A stretch of DNA of 64,000 bases from Phycisphaerales bacterium (GTDB taxonomy: Bacteria > Planctomycetota > Phycisphaerae > Phycisphaerales > UBA1924): assembly GCA_028284805.1 (NCBI GenBank), contig JANQQZ010000151.1:62001-126000 (forward strand), written 5' to 3'. Within the stretch, counting starts at the first letter, position 1. Each line of letters opens with the position of its first letter. Below the pieces are notes generated by a model. That model ran no database searches, was not told the DNA's origin, and was given only the letters and a program-made list of their open reading frames with translations. Of this stretch, positions 62,744-64,000 are shown piece by piece. A program made the position numbers and the translations under genes.

Positions 62744-64000
62744 ATGCCGCAGCTTGCAAGGACGTACCCGATCTATCTTGCCGGCGAGGCCATCGAGCCC
62801 AACTCGGATCTCGCCGTCGTTGACAGATTCACGGGTGAGGTAGCGAGCCGGACCGCGTTCGCGACTGCCGATCACATCGAGTCGGCTATCGCGGCGGGCT
62901 TCGATGCGATCCGCCCAATGGCGTCGATGGGGTCGTACGAGCGGAAGGCTGTGCTCCGGCACTGCGTCGATCGGTTCACTCAGCGTCGGGATGAACTGGC
63001 ACATGCATTGTGTGTCGAGGCAGGCAAGCCAATCGGCGACAGCGAAGGCGAAGTGACGCGGCTAATCGAAACCTTCGAAATCGCGGCAGAAGAGTCTGTG
63101 CGTATCGGGGGCGAGGTCATCGCGATGGACATCTCACCCCGAGCGGCCGGGTACCGCGGGATGACCAAACGCGTGCCCGTTGGGCTGTGCTCGTTCATCA
63201 CGCCGTTTAACTTTCCGTTGAATCTCGTAGCTCACAAGGTGGCGCCGGCAATCGCATGCGGGTGTCCCTTCGTGCTCAAGCCGGCGGACAAGACCCCGCT
63301 GGGTGCGCTGATCATGGGTGAGATTCTCGCGGAGACAGAGTTGCCGCCCGGCGCGTTCTCGGTGCTGCCGTGCCGGGTCGCAGATGCAGGACCACTCATC
63401 GAGGACGAAAGGGTGTCGCTGCTGAGCTTCACGGGGTCGGATGTCGTCGGCAAGAAACTGATCCGCCAAGCCGGGATGAAGCGGGCCGTGCTCGAACTCG
63501 GCGGGAACGCAGCGTGCATTGTTGATGACGGTGTCGACCTCGACGACTGCGTCAACCGTATCGTCTTCGGCGGCTACTACCAATCGGGGCAAAGCTGCGT
63601 GAGTGTGCAGCGCATTCTCGCCCACGATCGCATCTACAATGAACTGAAGTCGAGGCTGGTCGCGAAGGTAAAGTCGCTGGTCATGGGTGACCCAAAGGAC
63701 CGCGGGACGGACATCGGCCCGGTCATCAACGAAGAATCGGCCGAGCGGATCGAGACATGGATCGAGGAAGCGATCGCAGGCGGCGCAACCCGACTCGTTG
63801 GCGGCGAGCGTAAGGGCCCGATGATTCCCGCGACCTTGCTCGAAGGCGTGCCCGGTGATGCCAAGCTCGTCCGCCAGGAAGTCTTCGGACCCGTGACTGT
63901 TCTGTCATCGTTTCGCAGCTTCGACGAGGCCCTCGCGGAGGTAAATGACAGCCGATTCGGGCTCCAGGCGGGTGTGTTCACGAACGACCTTCGCCGCATG
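62744..64000 (+). CDS. Aldehyde dehydrogenase (cut by window end)
   Basis: The first 419 codons of an NAD(P)-dependent aldehyde dehydrogenase; the frame runs off the right edge with no stop. Signature parts are FITPFNFPLNLVAHKVAPAI, FVLKPADKTPLG, the general base E251 in LELGGN and the catalytic C285 in GQSCVSVQR, spaced 34 residues as usual. The last visible part is VRQEVFGPVTVL near the NAD-binding end. GAGAGGAA precedes ATG 62744. With the ThDP enzyme upstream it could oxidise an aldehyde produced by that enzyme; the substrate cannot be told from sequence. Confidence 0.9.
   Translation, partial: MPQLARTYPIYLAGEAIEPNSDLAVVDRFTGEVASRTAFATADHIESAIAAGFDAIRPMASMGSYERKAVLRHCVDRFTQRRDELAHALCVEAGKPIGDSEGEVTRLIETFEIAAEESVRIGGEVIAMDISPRAAGYRGMTKRVPVGLCSFITPFNFPLNLVAHKVAPAIACGCPFVLKPADKTPLGALIMGEILAETELPPGAFSVLPCRVADAGPLIEDERVSLLSFTGSDVVGKKLIRQAGMKRAVLELGGNAACIVDDGVDLDDCVNRIVFGGYYQSGQSCVSVQRILAHDRIYNELKSRLVAKVKSLVMGDPKDRGTDIGPVINEESAERIETWIEEAIAGGATRLVGGERKGPMIPATLLEGVPGDAKLVRQEVFGPVTVLSSFRSFDEALAEVNDSRFGLQAGVFTNDLRRM

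Overview
This GC-rich window looks like the chromosome of a planctomycete, most likely class Phycisphaerae. The clues are a secreted giant ending in two NGDG/PADFNAWI dockerin-like repeats, Ser/Thr kinases with a short N-terminal module typical of Planctomycetes, and PF07638-type ECF sigma factors next to large kinases. No rRNA, tRNA or CRISPR array was seen.

Left part (1-20173, plus strand): the baseplate and cargo half of an extracellular contractile injection system (eCIS, Afp/PVC-like). In order: a protein with a basic C-terminal helix, a LysM-type CIS tube-associated protein, a split VgrG-type spike (gpD-like hub and gpV-like spike), a PAAR tip, a gp25-like wedge, two large baseplate-assembly proteins, a gpI-like tail protein, two Cys-rich companion proteins, a 1265-residue DUF4157 cargo candidate and a leucine-rich-repeat protein. 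Sheath, tube, ATPase and terminator genes are not in the window and presumably lie to the left.

20.2-26.1 kb: an accessory stretch with diverged intergenic repeats (family A), terminator-linked repeats (family B), a transposase remnant, a BRCT/MerR-like/TPR protein, a small membrane protein, two unknown genes (388 and 69 aa) and a lipoprotein.

41.4-26.1 kb (minus strand): one compact ten-gene unit, read from right to left: ECF sigma factor, WD40 Ser/Thr kinase, double thioredoxin-fold protein, MoxR ATPase, DUF58 protein, BatD/DUF4381-like protein, two VWA proteins, a helical anchored protein and a 1274-residue membrane-anchored protein. Eight consecutive junctions overlap by 4-7 bases. A hairpin terminator follows the last gene.

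41.6-52.7 kb: an IS3 orfA remnant, a small secreted-looking protein with a REC-HDOD regulator, a Kef-type antiporter with RCK domains, then D-lactate dehydrogenase, lactate permease, a DUF4914 protein with a PEPCK-like P-loop, and a double universal stress protein. This looks like a lactate/pyruvate and energy-stress cluster.

52.7-61.0 kb: a block made of an ECF sigma factor, a giant secreted dockerin-type protein and a TPR Ser/Thr kinase. It is flanked by two direct copies of repeat A and followed by a frameshifted transposase remnant. From 61.1 kb to the right edge are an acetolactate-synthase-like ThDP enzyme and an aldehyde dehydrogenase cut by the window end.
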